Source: Patagioenas fasciata (taxonomy: Eukaryota; Chordata; Aves; Columbiformes; Columbidae). From it: a DNA stretch of 64,000 nucleotides. Position 1 is the first letter of the stretch. Each line of letters begins with the position of its first letter. The notes beneath the pieces were generated by a model. The model was not told the origin of the DNA. It made no database searches and saw only the letters and a list, made by a program, of their open reading frames with translations. The translations under genes were made by a program, and so were the position numbers. This document shows, piece after piece, positions 37,318 to 51,204 of this stretch. Where the stretch lies: the NCBI RefSeq assembly GCF_037038585.1, contig NC_092520.1, positions 16,189,001-16,253,000 of the forward strand, given 5' to 3'.

Positions 37318-40300
37318 AAACTACCAGCTCTGTAAAATTAGGTTAGAAATTGAATCTGACCAATCTTCTGTCATGTGATAGTGTTTAATGGCAATAAAGA
37401 TTTCTTTCAGTTAGAACTTCCAGTTCTTAATAACTACAGAAGTGTTCTTTGAGTGCATAAAATGAGAACATTTTTCTTTTCTTTAGAGTTGTTCTTGTCA
37501 ATGTGTAAATAATTTGTATATGACTGTGAAACTTGGGGTGGGTGGGGAGAGGCATCTTGATTCTCTTTGTATTGCAGAGCACTTTGAAAGCGCTTTTTGC
37601 TGGGGAGTGGTGTGGCTTGGGACAGTCACTCTTCTTGGTATGAGAATTGATACAAGTTTGCTAACAAATATTTAGCATGTTCAGGGTGTTTTAGCTTTGT
37701 TTTTCTAAGGCCGATTACCATAGACCTATATGGTACCTAATGGTACAGTCGAAGTTGATTTCCTTAGTTTATACAACATTTGTCTGATTCTACAAGAATT
37801 TGCATCACCTAGACATCAATGAACAATAATAAATAGTACCAGATAGCTAGAACTTGCATTTCAGAATTTATTCTATGTAGTAAAATGTCTTATGTTTCTT
37901 GATTGTCCTAGAGATGGTGGTTTTAATTCCAAGACTGTTTACTCATTTTTTTCTATGCACACAATTCAAAACTGTGGTTCTTGTTCATGAGTAGGTGGAA
38001 TTTAAGTTTCACTTAATAGTACTGTAATAAATATAATGACTGTGAGGTATGGGTTTCATTGATTTGATGTAATTTGCTATTTTTTTTAATTGAGGTTGAT
38101 GGTAGCGCTTTATCATGATGTGCCCCAAGTCATGTAAAATAGAAGATACTAAGATACTAAGTGTAAGGACTGGGGCAGTTGTCATGTAATGCAGCTACTA
38201 TGGAAAAGTGCGGGGAAAGATATTGTGGTGTTGGTGTCGGAATTCCTGTGATGTCCACTTAGACCTTTCCTGCACTACTGCTCAAAACAGGGCAAAAGAT
38301 CTCTACCTGTGGAGAATGTCCTGTTTCTGTACTCAAACTGATAATGAGAAATACATAGTGTTTATAGTAGGTTATTCTGGTGCACATGCTGCAGATATTG
38401 AAGAAAATGAAGACCTATGTTCTTCTTGTAGCACTAGGATTTATTTAACATTTCATCCGTGTAAGTGGAGGTTTGCCTGCTTTGTATTCTGTAAGCTGAT
38501 GAGCATGATCTGGAAGTTGTGGCAAGGAACTGGTCTGTTGTGACATGTTTTGGGTGATTTCTTAGTACATGGTGTTCAGAAACACAGGACGTGGAGCAGG
38601 TGAGATCTGTGTAAGGACTGTGGTTTGAGGGAGGCTTAAAAGAAAGGTGTTGAGGGAAATGAATATGTAGGTCAGGAGCACAGAGCTGAGGGAGGGGTGA
38701 CAAAGAGTTTGTCTTACTGAGCTAGTAATCTAATCATACAACGTATGATTAGTATGATTTTAATGGCACCAGCTTGCTTACACTGAGAGTTTCATTCTGT
38801 GGCTCTTTGTTCTAAGACTATGACTGGTTGGAGTTGAGTTGGTAAAGCAAGGAACATGCTGACTTCTCTCAAGTGATACTCAGCTGGGGAAAAGCTGGAA
38901 GCTGCTGCTGCCTAGAATAGCTATTTATGTGAACAACTCCCTGTTAGTGGGAGCTGTACTCTGCAGGGCAGGCTTAAGCATTCTTGAGGAACCCATAGTG
39001 CTGTCTCTGTGCTCAAAACTGGGGTGCTTTTAAAATTGCTTCTTCCACAGTCCATTCATCTATCCCGTATTCAGACAGGTTTGGAAAAGTTGGAGAATGT
39101 TGTTTCAGTGTGCTCCTACAGTCAACTGCAAAAAATGGTTCTGTAATGTGGTGAGGCAACTGTATTCCTCTGTTTTTTACTCTACTTTCCAATAGCTTAT
39201 AAAAACAAAGCCTAAAAAATATGTACCTTAGGTACATATAAGTTCATAGTGCTACATGCATTTTTATAGGCGTTAAATAGAAATAAATTAATGTGTTATC
39301 ATGGGTGCAGTTTTGTTTTCTCCGTTTCCACTGTTCCCAGAACTGAGTTGAGCAAATATAACAAATCAGAAATAGAGGGGAGGAGTAGCACATGCTGGTA
39401 CTGTACTTTAAACACAGAGTCTGTGAAGCATTACTGTGCAGTAATGTTTTTACATCTGTATTATCTTTACCTGCTTTCCTTGCTTTGCAAAATTGGCTAG
39501 CAGAAAAGTGAAAAAAAAATAATTCTCCAGTATAGAGATTTACATGTAGTCCAGTATGTATTATATAGGGCAGTCTTTACTGTGTTGTGCCCTGTTTTGT
39601 AAATAAATAGGCTAAAAAGGAAATAAAGAAGTCTTGCTGTATGTGGCATGTTTCTCAGTGGAGCTGAATACTGGAAAGGAGGTGAACCCAAGACACAGTG
39701 TGCTTAATAGTACCTGTGTTAAATGAGCTGTCTTGTGGAAACAAATGTGGCAGGGACACCATTTTAATTGACACTCTAGTAATGAGGAGTTTCCTTGTAC
39801 ACAAGGGAAAACTGTCAGTAGTTGCCACATGCGCACAAAGTACAGCTTTGTTTACTATTATATTTTTGTACAGATAACTTTCCTGCCTATTTTGTGACCA
39901 TGATACAGCATGTCTGTAACTCCGTGACCTGGAACTGTTTGTGTGTATGTTTAGAGAGGGTAAAATACACATAACTTAAAGCCTTTTAAATAAGCCACTC
40001 TGATACTTTCTACCTTATAATACCACATTCCCTTCAATGATTAGAATGTGATACATAATTCTCCATAAGTAATTATCTTGGAGACTACTACCGCATTTTA
40101 TGATCTTCTCAATTTGCATCTGTTCATTCTCACTTGTTTGAAATGATGAGGTAGTTACAAAATTTAGTATTTTTGGGAAAATACCAACTTTCTGAACACC
40201 AAAGAACATGTCAAAATGTTAATTAATTCAGTGGAGCCCGGTTTTATCAATTGGAGTCAAGGGTTTCGTTGGTAAGTTTCTAGGCATAGCAATTAGTTGC

Positions 40301-42074
40301 TTATGGCAGGGAGAAAATACTATTTTGTTTTGTTTGTCCAGTTTGACGTATGATTAGGTCTTAATTTATGACCAGAGCTTTTGGATGTTGTGGTCATGCA
40401 AATACGTAAATAAAGTTAGGATTCATCTCTTCTAACGTCAATGTGTTTGACCTAGTTAACTTAGGTTCTCTTCTTCAGGGAGAAAATAGGCCTGATTCAC
40501 CTTCAGTATGTTCCTTGAAATGATCAAATGAATTACATCCTAATGGTGTGGATTTAGGTCCCTTTCTTATTGACGGAGAACAGGGTGACAAGATCAGATG
40601 TCAGTGTCCACAGAGATGCTGGTCTTGAGTTGACCCAGTCTGTATTATTTATGCCTTTAGAATGTCTGAAATAGCACAGTACCAGCTCATCAACTCAAAT
40701 ATACTTAAAAAACAAACAAACAAATCCCAACAACAACAGAATAAGCTGTGAATTAGGAACAATTGCTGCACAATTATTATTTAATCCTAATAAAAAGATG
40801 GAAAATTTACAGCATGATTGATATTTCAGTACAGATACATGTTGATCCAACAAGATATATAAAAACACAATGTAAGACATGGATACAAAGCAGAGGCATG
40901 AGTTGGAGTTGATAGTTTTGAACAGAGATCACCAGAAGAATTTATATTGCAGCTTTAAATGTTGTGATTCTGCTGAAGTAAATGAAAATGGGCATTCCAT
41001 GTAATCCAGAAAAAAGTAACCTTTTAAGGATTATTAATATAAGGAAAGAATGGTACAAAGTTAGCGATGCGTTGGATTCTAATTGATGACAATACTATTT
41101 GAACATGAGCTTTGATTGTTACCACTTTTAAGTGAATCAATAACAAGCTTTGTTGTCAAAGTTCAGTGTGTATTATTAGTCTTATTTTTGTCCACGTGTA
41201 CTACTTGGAGCAGCATTGCTTAATGGCATCAAGATACAGTTGGTGCTTGCTATGATTAGCTTGCATTTGTTATTCATTAGCAGAGTATGCTAATCACATA
41301 CTCAGAAGGTGAAGTAATCATTCATTGCACTTTTATATTTTCAGTGAATTGAATACTTTTGTGAATGACAGTGCTGCTTGTACTTTCCAGGTTTTTCAAG
41401 ACTGATAAATCTAAGCTCCCGAAGTTTTGTAGTTAGGCTCTGCAGAGGGCTGGTGGAGTTACTCGACAGTCCAACTGCCCTCAGCTTTTCACATGAAGTT
41501 GAGAGGCAGCTGCACATCACTGATATTACTGCTCTAGTGACTGGTTACTTAAATTACCATGGAGAGAAGACAGTTCAGTTGTCAGTGGTGGGGGGAGCAG
41601 TCCATGAAATAATGTGAGGATGTGGTCTGTGCACAGACAGTTTGGGAAGACTAATGATTACTCACTAGCTAGTTCATTACAACTCCGGGGCGCTGAATAT
41701 GAACTCACCATACCAAGTTACCGGACTGTGCTTGAGATTCCAGACATAACTGGCTTGGCCTGAAAGACTCTGGCATTTTTAAATGTGACTTCAAGTAACT
41801 AATCAGTTAGCAAAGGAAGAGAAAATTTTGTTTATATTTATGGTCTAGATTACGATATTCATGTTGAGCCTTATCTCACCATTGCTCCAGCTCTAATTGC
41901 TACAGCTGTTTGTTGGGAAAGTGGTGGTGGCCAGAGGAAAGGTTTGATAATCTGGCATACCCTGATGCTTGGAAAGAATCCAAACAGCTCATGCTTGGTT
42001 TTGAATGTGGCTGTTGTTGGCAGGCTTAACCTTCTGTTGTTAAAACTTTCTGTGCTAGCTGGTCATTGTTGTGA

Positions 42075-42248
<174 letters not shown>

Positions 42249-44925
42249 TGAAAACAAGTCATACCAATGAAGATAACCATGAGATATTTTAGCTGGGGAG
42301 AGGGAGTCCAAATCTCACAATTGTCCTTATAGTTATCCTGGTGTAAACAGGACAGCAGTCAAGTGTGTTTGTTCTTGCTGTAGAATCTGCTGTGTGCTTT
42401 CAGAGCTCTGTTGTGCTGGTGGTGCAGAGAGCAAGCAGCTGAACGCAGTGCCACGCTAGTCTGCTGCGCTCTTCCCTGTGCTTTGTCACCTTGTCTGTCG
42501 CTGAGGTTCATGTTTTATTTATTTTGTCACAGTCTGATTGTATTTTGTGTATGTCTGCTGTTCCTGTATTTCAAAGAGGTTATTCTCTGGTGCTGCTTTT
42601 TGTTGTCCGTTTAGACAACTTTGTTTCGTGCTGCAATTCATGCTGTAGTCAATACAAGAGATTAGCAGGCATGACCAAACTGTGCTGTTCATGACTCAGT
42701 ATTAGAGGGGAAGCTAATCAAACTTTTTGCTGGCTAGGTCAGGATGTTGGATTATTCTGAAACGAATGAGAGCCCTGTTCAAGTAGCCATGATTCAAATC
42801 AATTAAGGTCTTGGGCTGTGATGTAAAAATACGATATAGTTTTTTCTGAAAAGATATCCCTAGAAACCTGCAGCAATAGAGATGACATGTTTTTGCAGGG
42901 ACTTTTCTGAAGAAAAGGGAACAGGAGAAAGGAAACAGTTCCCTTGGTCTAGCTTGCCTTTTGGCTTGTCTTACTTGTGCTAAAACTAGGTGCTTATTCT
43001 TTGAATATTGACATAAATTCTGTGCCTTGAGGTAACTCCTCAAACTTTTAGTTGTACCAAGAATTAACAGGAAGAATTATTGACAGTGGAGTAGGTTTCA
43101 TTTTGTGTACTGGGAAAGAAATGAAGGGTTGTTAGCAAAAAATAAACTGGTTAGCTCTACGGGGTAAAAATCTAAAAGAGAATCTAGCAATTAGTGTGCA
43201 AGGATTATTTTTAAAAGAAAATCAAGTATTTATGTGTAATTCACTGATGTGTGTGAGCAAGTTATCCTGCATAAATATTGTTACTCATGCAACAGAGTTG
43301 AGACTTTAAGTGGCTTGTCTTGCTACTTGAGAAGGCGCTTGTTTGAATACAAATTCATCGAATATTTAATTTTACCGATGAAATGTCACCCCAGTGCTCT
43401 GAATTTGATGAAGTGCATGAAGAAATCTGAACTCCTGTGTATATTGAGTTATGTGTTTGTGGCATTGCTTTTTTTAAGCTTAAATCAGTTGAGGTAATAT
43501 GACTTGGAACTGGCTCTTTGGGTGCACCTGCTTGCCCTTAACTTACTTGCATTTAACAAAAGCCTGGTTTTAATTAAATAATGCTGACCTGCATTTATTG
43601 GATATGATTCTGTTTCTGATACCTGATTTGTCAAATCTTTATGTATTAACTTTAAATTATGATTGTATATTTGTTTTTACTGAAGTCTCTTCTGTCTGGT
43701 TCTGTTACTACTGAGTTCATGGGAACTTCTGCTTCCTTGGTGGCCTTGTAAAGAATCTTTGAGAGAAATGGAAAAATCAAGTACCTATGTACCATTTCAC
43801 AGTGGAACTCAAGTCATGATTGATAATGTCTTAAATATAAGACTACTTCACATTCTAATTTGGATATTAATCCTCAAGAACAACGAAATAAAGTTGAGAT
43901 CTTTAAGACAGAATTTGCTGTCATGAACTTTTGCTGGCGATGAAACATACTCAAGTGCTTTGAGAGCCTTTCATGAAAGATACTGGGAAAAGCCAAGTGT
44001 AAGTATTGTGACAGCTGGAGGTCACTGACTTGCAAAAAAACGTCTGAAATGCCACAAGGGAGAATGTTTTCCTTTCTGTATGGTGCATCCTTGTATAGCG
44101 CTCATTAATTCTAGCCCTTAATCAGAAGTTAGTGTCCAACTTTTAGTTTATTTAATTACAGTCTGCCATAGGACCTTGAGAATGAAGTTTTGTGGTAAAA
44201 TAGAAGATATTTAGGACCTGTGTTGAAAGCCATTAGAAGCTTTAGCTATTTGACCAGAGTAAGAATTCTAGCCATTAGCTTCAACTGGAAACAGGAAAAC
44301 AAAGCAAAAAGGGAGACAGAGAACAGAAAGCTGCTGTCTGCATATTGAAGATAAACCTGTTGTCTTTTCTGTGTAGATAGAATAAGGGAAGCCCAGGGAA
44401 AACGGGAAGAAAGCAAAACTAGAGGGTGTGGTAATGGTGAAGGCAAGTCAAAAGATTATTTAAAAGAAAAACAGAGAGGATGTAGTTTAGTATGAGGTTG
44501 AGATTTTTAGGTGTTTTTTCTTAAGAAATCCCACCTCTTGAAGCAGCTATGCCTGGATGAGGATCCAGGTATCTTGCTGTAAGTTTCTTAAAGGAAATTA
44601 ATCTGAACCAGCTTCATCTGTTTCCAGGATGATTTAGTGAATGAACTCTTGCGAGTGTTGGTTGGCATAACTCCTTTACAGGAGGGCATCAGAATGTGAA
44701 AAGTGAGGAATTTCCACCCCCCCACTTGTGTTGGTTCTTTGATATTTTTTTTTTCCTCAGTCTTGCTGAACTTAGCTTGCTACATGTAATCAGCACAGAT
44801 GGCATTTGTTGGTTAATCCTCTGTGAAGTAGGATTGCATCTTCACATCAATAATGGAAAGGAAATAGCCTGTTATTTCTAAATATGCAACATATATATAA
44901 AAATCAATTTTGACTGTTCTGATTT

Positions 44926-44941
44926 TGTGTGTGTGTGTGTG
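44926..44941. repeat. TG dinucleotide repeat (8 units)
   Basis: A pure TG run, potentially length-polymorphic. Confidence 0.85.
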
Positions 44942-45001
44942 TTTCTAACTATTTTTCTCTAAAGGTGTTACAGGAAAAACTATGTTCTTCTGTCTTGCTT
45001 T

Positions 45002-45018
45002 AAAAAAAAAAAAAAAAA
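45002..45018. repeat. Poly-A tract (17 A)
   Basis: A pure A run, about 60 bp after the TG repeat. Confidence 0.85.
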
Positions 45019-45732
45019 GATAAGGTAGTAATAAAGAGTATGTCGTTCTTCTGAGGAGCTTGTCCTATACATTTCTTACTGTGGTAAAGTTCTAAACTTG
45101 AAAGTAGACAATGTCTGGTTTTTATACAGTTACAGTTGATATAACAGATGGGGGAATAATTGTATTTATATACTTCCATTCCTGAACCACGCTTGACAGC
45201 TCCGCTTACTTTAACTCTTCTGCTTGCGCATGGATATAAGATAATTCACTCTGGAGCAGATAACCTGTCTGTGTCTTCTTTTGTGTTCCCTCTTACATTG
45301 AAGTTTTGAATAGAACTTCCTGGTCAAAGTTTGTAGACTTAGTATAGTTCTGTTGCCTCTTAGGGTAAGGCTGTAGTGCTATGTTAAAGGTTGATAGGAA
45401 AATGGACACTTGAATTCCTAACTGTTGAGGTTTTTTTCCCCCTTGGAGGGTGATGGAAAAGGGAGGAATATGCCAATAACTAAAACAACTTCTAGCTCTT
45501 CTGTTAGATTCTTGGTCACTTCAGTTGCAGATTTCTATGTAACCAGTCATACTATAAATCCTTCTTTGCGTACAGTCAACACTATGTATGATCTCTTAGG
45601 AAACGTGGGTTTCTAAGTATCAGCATGACAGTGGTGCTTATTTCTTGCTTCATTGGCATAAATTTCCCCTTTTTTAATAGTAATTCTTTGGAAGTTTTAC
45701 AGACTCAACATAATAAAGGTGGACTCTTGCTC

Positions 45733-46057
45733 TCTGCAACTACCTGAAAGGAGATTGTAGCATGAAGGGTGTTGGTCTCTTCTCCCAAGTAACAAATGAC
45801 AGGATGAGAGGAAACAGCCTCAAGTTGCACCAGGGAAGGTTAAAATGGGATATTAGGAAAAATTTCTTCTTGGAAAGGGTTTTGAAGCATTGGGACTGCC
45901 CAGGGAAGTGGTGGAGTCACCAGCTCTGGAGGTGTTTAAAAGATGCATAGACGTGGATCTCAAGGATGTGTTTTAGTGCCAGAGTTGGGTTAATGGTTAG
46001 ACTCGATGATTTTGAAGTTCTCTTCCAACCACAATGATTCTATGATTCTATTCTATG
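45733..46057 (+). mobile_element. CR1 LINE, 5'-truncated, plus strand
   Basis: This is a CR1 3' end of avian type. It runs from tgcaactacctgaaagga through cccaagtaacaaatgacagg and agggaagtggtggagtcacc to ctcgatgattttgaag, and finishes in the diagnostic tail tgattctatgattctattct. CR1 elements insert by target-primed reverse transcription and are usually 5'-truncated with no poly-A, which fits. The 3' part has a small internal deletion near 45975-45990. It carries no functional ORF2. It is less diverged than the copy at 11.2 kb. Confidence 0.93.
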
Positions 46058-49000
46058 GCTTTGGGTAAATTTTGTAGACTTTGATACTATTTTAAAAATT
46101 TTGAAATCACAGTGTCAGTGATTGAAGGGAAAAATTCCGTCTTTCCCAGGGAAAGATCAGGAAGGTTCTTAAAGATGACTGTTCGCATTACGTGAAGGTG
46201 ATGCCTGCTGTTGAAAATAGGTGGTCCAGTCCCTAGGTTGTCCATGTACATTCTTTCAATATCTAGATACAGGTGCCCTCTAGTATGCATTAACTCTGTG
46301 ATAAAATACAGCTGTATTTAGATTTGGTTTACAATTAAATATTAGAAACTGCAGGGACTTGCAAGATTTACTTTGTGTCCCAGCATAGCTTGAATCTGTA
46401 CTGGTTTTGCTTTTGTTACTCTTTCTGTTGCTTTCAAGCTGCCAGCAGTGAGCTCTGCTTTGCATTCAAGACTCTGCATTTGATGGCAAAAATGATATAT
46501 CGAGAAGTAAAAACTCAGAAAAATGGAGGCATGCATCAAATAGAGACACGCACACAGACTTTTAGAGTACAAGTATTTATGTTGAGTTACAGCATTATAT
46601 AAATATTTAGTTACAGAGGTAGGCTTTATGAGTAGTTCTGTAAGGAAGGCTTACATTTGGAAATTGGAATCTAATTTTGTGATAAGCTTGCCTTTAAAAG
46701 TACCACAGTAAATGGTGAGTTCCCTGGAAGGGTTGTTTTTCCCTGTGCAGATAATTTCATAGAATTGTGAGCTTATGGTTGTGATTGTGTTCAGTTGACC
46801 TAGGAGGCATCAAACAGAACTAGTAGGAGACCAGGTCACAGGGATATTGTTGGTACTAAATGTTTACAAAGGTTCAAGGGGAGACTGTAAAAGTACTTGA
46901 AAGAGAGATCCTTTGGCACCCAGTAAGTAGAGAGAATCTGGCTCAAGAAATCACCTGAGGTGCTTGGAGGCCAAGTGACTATTCATAACCACCATTCTTC
47001 TTGGGTCTATATGTATATTCAGTGCTTTATTTAAAAGTTTATAGAGTGTGACAGTCACTAAACAGACTGCTTTCAGCAATAAGATCTCTCCATCACACCC
47101 AGCCAGGTGTTTGGGCTAAATGGACTTTTGGTTGGACCCAGCATAGATGTTTTTGTACAGCACGATCTGCAGTAACTAAAAAAATTTTAGTGAGAAGGTC
47201 TGAAGAGCAGCAACATAAATTAAGTCACTTAAAAACATAAGCTAATGTTGGGAATTCTTTTCCTGTTGAGCCTTTTTGGGGAAAAAAAGACATGTAATTG
47301 CACAGAAATTTTCCTAGATGCTCTGAGTGATTATGTCTGTTATTCTTCACCATGGTTTTCCATTTTTACTACATTACCTCTAACACAGAGTTTGTTGGAC
47401 AGCCAGTTACAAAATCAGACTTGAGAGACTTCTGGTTTCACAACTGCTCGCAAAACGAAATAGGAATTACAGAAAGCAGTACTAACTGATTTTTGAGCTA
47501 CCATTTCAACACATAGATGTGACAGCAGAAACACAAGAGCACTTTTCTGGTCAGGGAAGAAAGCAACACCATGGTTAACGCCAAAAGTTTCTAGAGAGAA
47601 GAGTTCTGTTTCTGCAGCCATCAATGACACTTGGCAAGGAAGACTTGTTACTGTGATAGCCAGGTGAGCAGACAGACCTTTCCTGTCCTGTCCACAGCTG
47701 TGCATTTCATTTAGAAAGAGAACCTTGCCCAGCTTTGTCTCTACTAAGCTAGTACTCATCAGATCACTGAATCTAATAAGCATGTTCTTCTACCAGGTAG
47801 GTGGACGGCTCAGCTCCTGGCATCCTGCTTCAAAGGCTCTTTTTCTTATTTACTACACAGGAACATGCTGGACCGGTATACACTTTACTGAATGTTCAGC
47901 AGGACTGTCACCCCAAGGCTAGTTCTGTTTTTCCTAGAGCCAGCTGGGTTTTTGGGCTTTGCAGTTCAAAAGAGAATTTCTTGCTGAGTTTCGTCTCTGA
48001 GGGATGTGTGGCTCAGGACTCTGAGGAGAACGGTAGCGAACATCTGCCCACACAGCCAGGGTGTGGGCTCAGCAGCCAAGGAACATTCTTGGTTCTTCGT
48101 TGGCTTCTACACTTGGGTGATGTGGGGCATGTCAATGTGCTCCTGTGCCCCAGTTTTATAAAACAGCATCTCACTGGTCAGCTGGCTGGTCTTTAAATAT
48201 GGTAACAAAGTACAGGGTTCTGTGCACTTGAGCTTTCACTTCAGCATCAAAGTCCTGTTACACTGTGAATATGTTAGCATTTATGAATGTTTTGCAGTGT
48301 TGCTGCTCTTTCTTGTCTGTTCTGTTCACTAGCCCCTGATAAGAGCTGAGGTGCTCTTGTTACTTATATACAGCATTTAAAGCTTGTGGATGTTAATGTC
48401 GGGAAGGAAATGTCCAATGGTTGTATCACTGTTTTTCCTCACGTGAAAACCTATATCTCTAATGGTGGAGTAGTGAGGTTGCTAGAAAAAGGCATAACTT
48501 TTGGAGCCAAAATGGAAGAGTTTCAGTTAGAAATGTAGTTTGCAGGGGATCTTCATAGACCATAGCAAGAAATTCTTGTCCTGGTTGCGCGTTGTGATAT
48601 TAGTGGAATGCAATCAAATGGTTATTTTACTCTTTTTGACATTGCTCCAAGAAAATCTTCTGAGATTAAGGAAACAAACCTGTCCTTCCCCCTCCAGCTT
48701 TAGACAACAAATTCTTCAACGGGAGCATGACTTTAGGACAAAATGACAGGCAAAGAGCTAAGGTAGTTTGAACATGGATACAGTAGGTACTTCAGGCATT
48801 TATCAGATATACACACATTTTCAGGGGTATATCTGAATCTCATGTGAAATTATGATGCTTGCACATACTTAATGTATTTTACATCATACAGAATGGTCTG
48901 TTGGTCCAACTCTAACAGCCAGATGGCTTTTGCTAATGTATTACTGTATTATGCTGAGGAAGAGTGGAAGAAGAGGTTGAAATTCGATGGCTTCCTGCAG

Positions 49001-50030
49001 CAGGTCTTGTTCTAATTTCTTTTATATTTTTAACATTTTGTAGTGAATCTTTTACCGTATCATCTTAGGATTTTACTTAGATCTAAAGAAATACAAGTGA
49101 GATCTTCCTGAATCTAATTGAGACATTTTTAAAAGTCCATGCCTACGTGAGTGTAAGAATTTTAAAAGGTACATTTGTAAAGCATCTGCCAGGTAAGATC
49201 AGATGAATGTAACTTTAAGTATAGTTTTCTGTCTAAGCAAAATACAGATGAACGTACATGATCCTGTAGGGATGGGAATGAATGGTTTATGAGCTGTATA
49301 GTGACGAAAGGTGATTTTCTTGAAAGCCACTGTTTGGAACATGGGGGAAACACACCTCAAAACTTTGTGTTCAGACACTGGCTCTGGAGTCCAGAACACC
49401 ATCACATCCCTGCCTTTTACTGTTCCCCAAGTGCTGGTGTCCCCTCCTGTGCCTCCTGCTCGCAAGGCCGTAGCGCTGCTGCTGCGGCACCGTGTCTGTG
49501 TCTGCTCCTAGTGTGCTCTTACCTTTGCTTTTTCGTTGCTTGTTCGCCTCCTGTTCTTTAGGTCTGCGTTTTTGCTTGCTTAAGCCTTTAACGCTTTCAC
49601 AAAAAGTTATGGTGTGAGATAAATGGAAAATCAGTTTTGTCATTTTTTAAATTGTTTGTGAAAGACAGAGGAATGTTTCAGTACCTCGTGTTACCTTGTT
49701 GCTGCTGCTGGGTCTTAATCACCAGATGAACTTGCCTGTGAAAGGTAGACAATCTCTGCTCTCATTCTTTTTCCTGGTGCTCGTGCTGGTTTCATTCTGG
49801 CAGGCTTGACTTATTGCTGGTTTCGTACTATAGCGCTATAGCAAAAGAAAGCGTCAAAAGCATATGAAAGAATACAAACAAGTTATGAAATTAAACTCCA
49901 AATCCTGAAGCAAAATTATAGAAGTGCTTTCTGTTCTTTGATTTCCCACCCACCACTTCTTTGCCCTTATCCCAGAAATGTTAGACATGAGCTTGAAACT
50001 ATTCTGTTTCATGTACTGTTATATATGTAA

Positions 50031-50276
<246 letters not shown>

Positions 50277-51173
50277 TAATTTTGCAGGCATATTTTGAAC
50301 ACTTTTTGTAGTACAATTAAAATATGTTTTAATTTGAATTATAGAGACCTTATTTAAATAGTTATTTAAAGGATTAGCATACATCCTGTAGAAGTGTTTG
50401 CCACTGAAGTTTCTAACGTGAGGGGTTGGGATTTTGCCATGTGATCCATACAGTTCCCAAAATTGATGGCGTTCAGAAATCTAGAGATAGTTTCAGCCCA
50501 GCTCACTCTTCCCTTTAGAACTGCAAAACTGTACAACAGAAGAATCTTTAAATTCCCAAACAAATATTTGCTTTCCTTTGCACTTTCCAAAAGAAGGCAT
50601 TGTCAAATGGTAATTAATGCTGCTTAAATACACTTGAAACCTATACCAGCTTATAATTCCAGCTTGTCACAGTGATGATCATGACAAAACTGCATGTTTT
50701 AAACAATATGGAGAGAAATAATTAGCTTTAATGTTTCTATTTTAATAATCTATCTGTGGGGTAAAGACTACGTAATATTTGAAACAGAAATAGTAACTTA
50801 AATCAGTGATCACAAGGTCTAATGTAAAAATATAACAAAATAAAACTGGTATCTCATTATTTTGTAGTGGTTTTGAGCTATATGAAAAGCAGAACTGCAA
50901 ACATTGCAATAAAATATTGGCACTGGTGACTATGAATAGCAACAGCATATAATATTAAGAGACTCCAAACTAGTTTTAGAGTGTCCAAGTGATTGTTCTC
51001 ATGTATTTAAGGTGACATTACAACTTCAGTTTCTGTATAAAACCATGACCTGTGTGTGAAAACTTTATTAGCTGTATTAATTTGCCCTTGATTTGTTTTT
51101 CCCAATAACTTGCTATTTTCAGCTCCTTTGGATTTCAGTTATTTTTCCAGAGCCATGGAAAAAACAGTAGAAG

Positions 51174-51175
<2 letters not shown>

Positions 51176-51199
<24 letters not shown>
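51176..51199. repeat. Poly-A tract (24 A)
   Basis: The longest homopolymer in the window. No retroposon body is recognised upstream. Confidence 0.9.

Positions 51200-51204
<5 letters not shown>

Noticed and set aside
46750..46800. tcatagaatt resembling the reverse of a CR1 tail
   Set aside because: The match is ten bases and nothing CR1-like follows.
47415..48196. Neighbouring 122-codon (minus) and 131-codon (plus) open frames
   Set aside because: No recognisable protein family, opposite strands, and a GC-richer stretch with few chance stops. I cannot support either as a gene.
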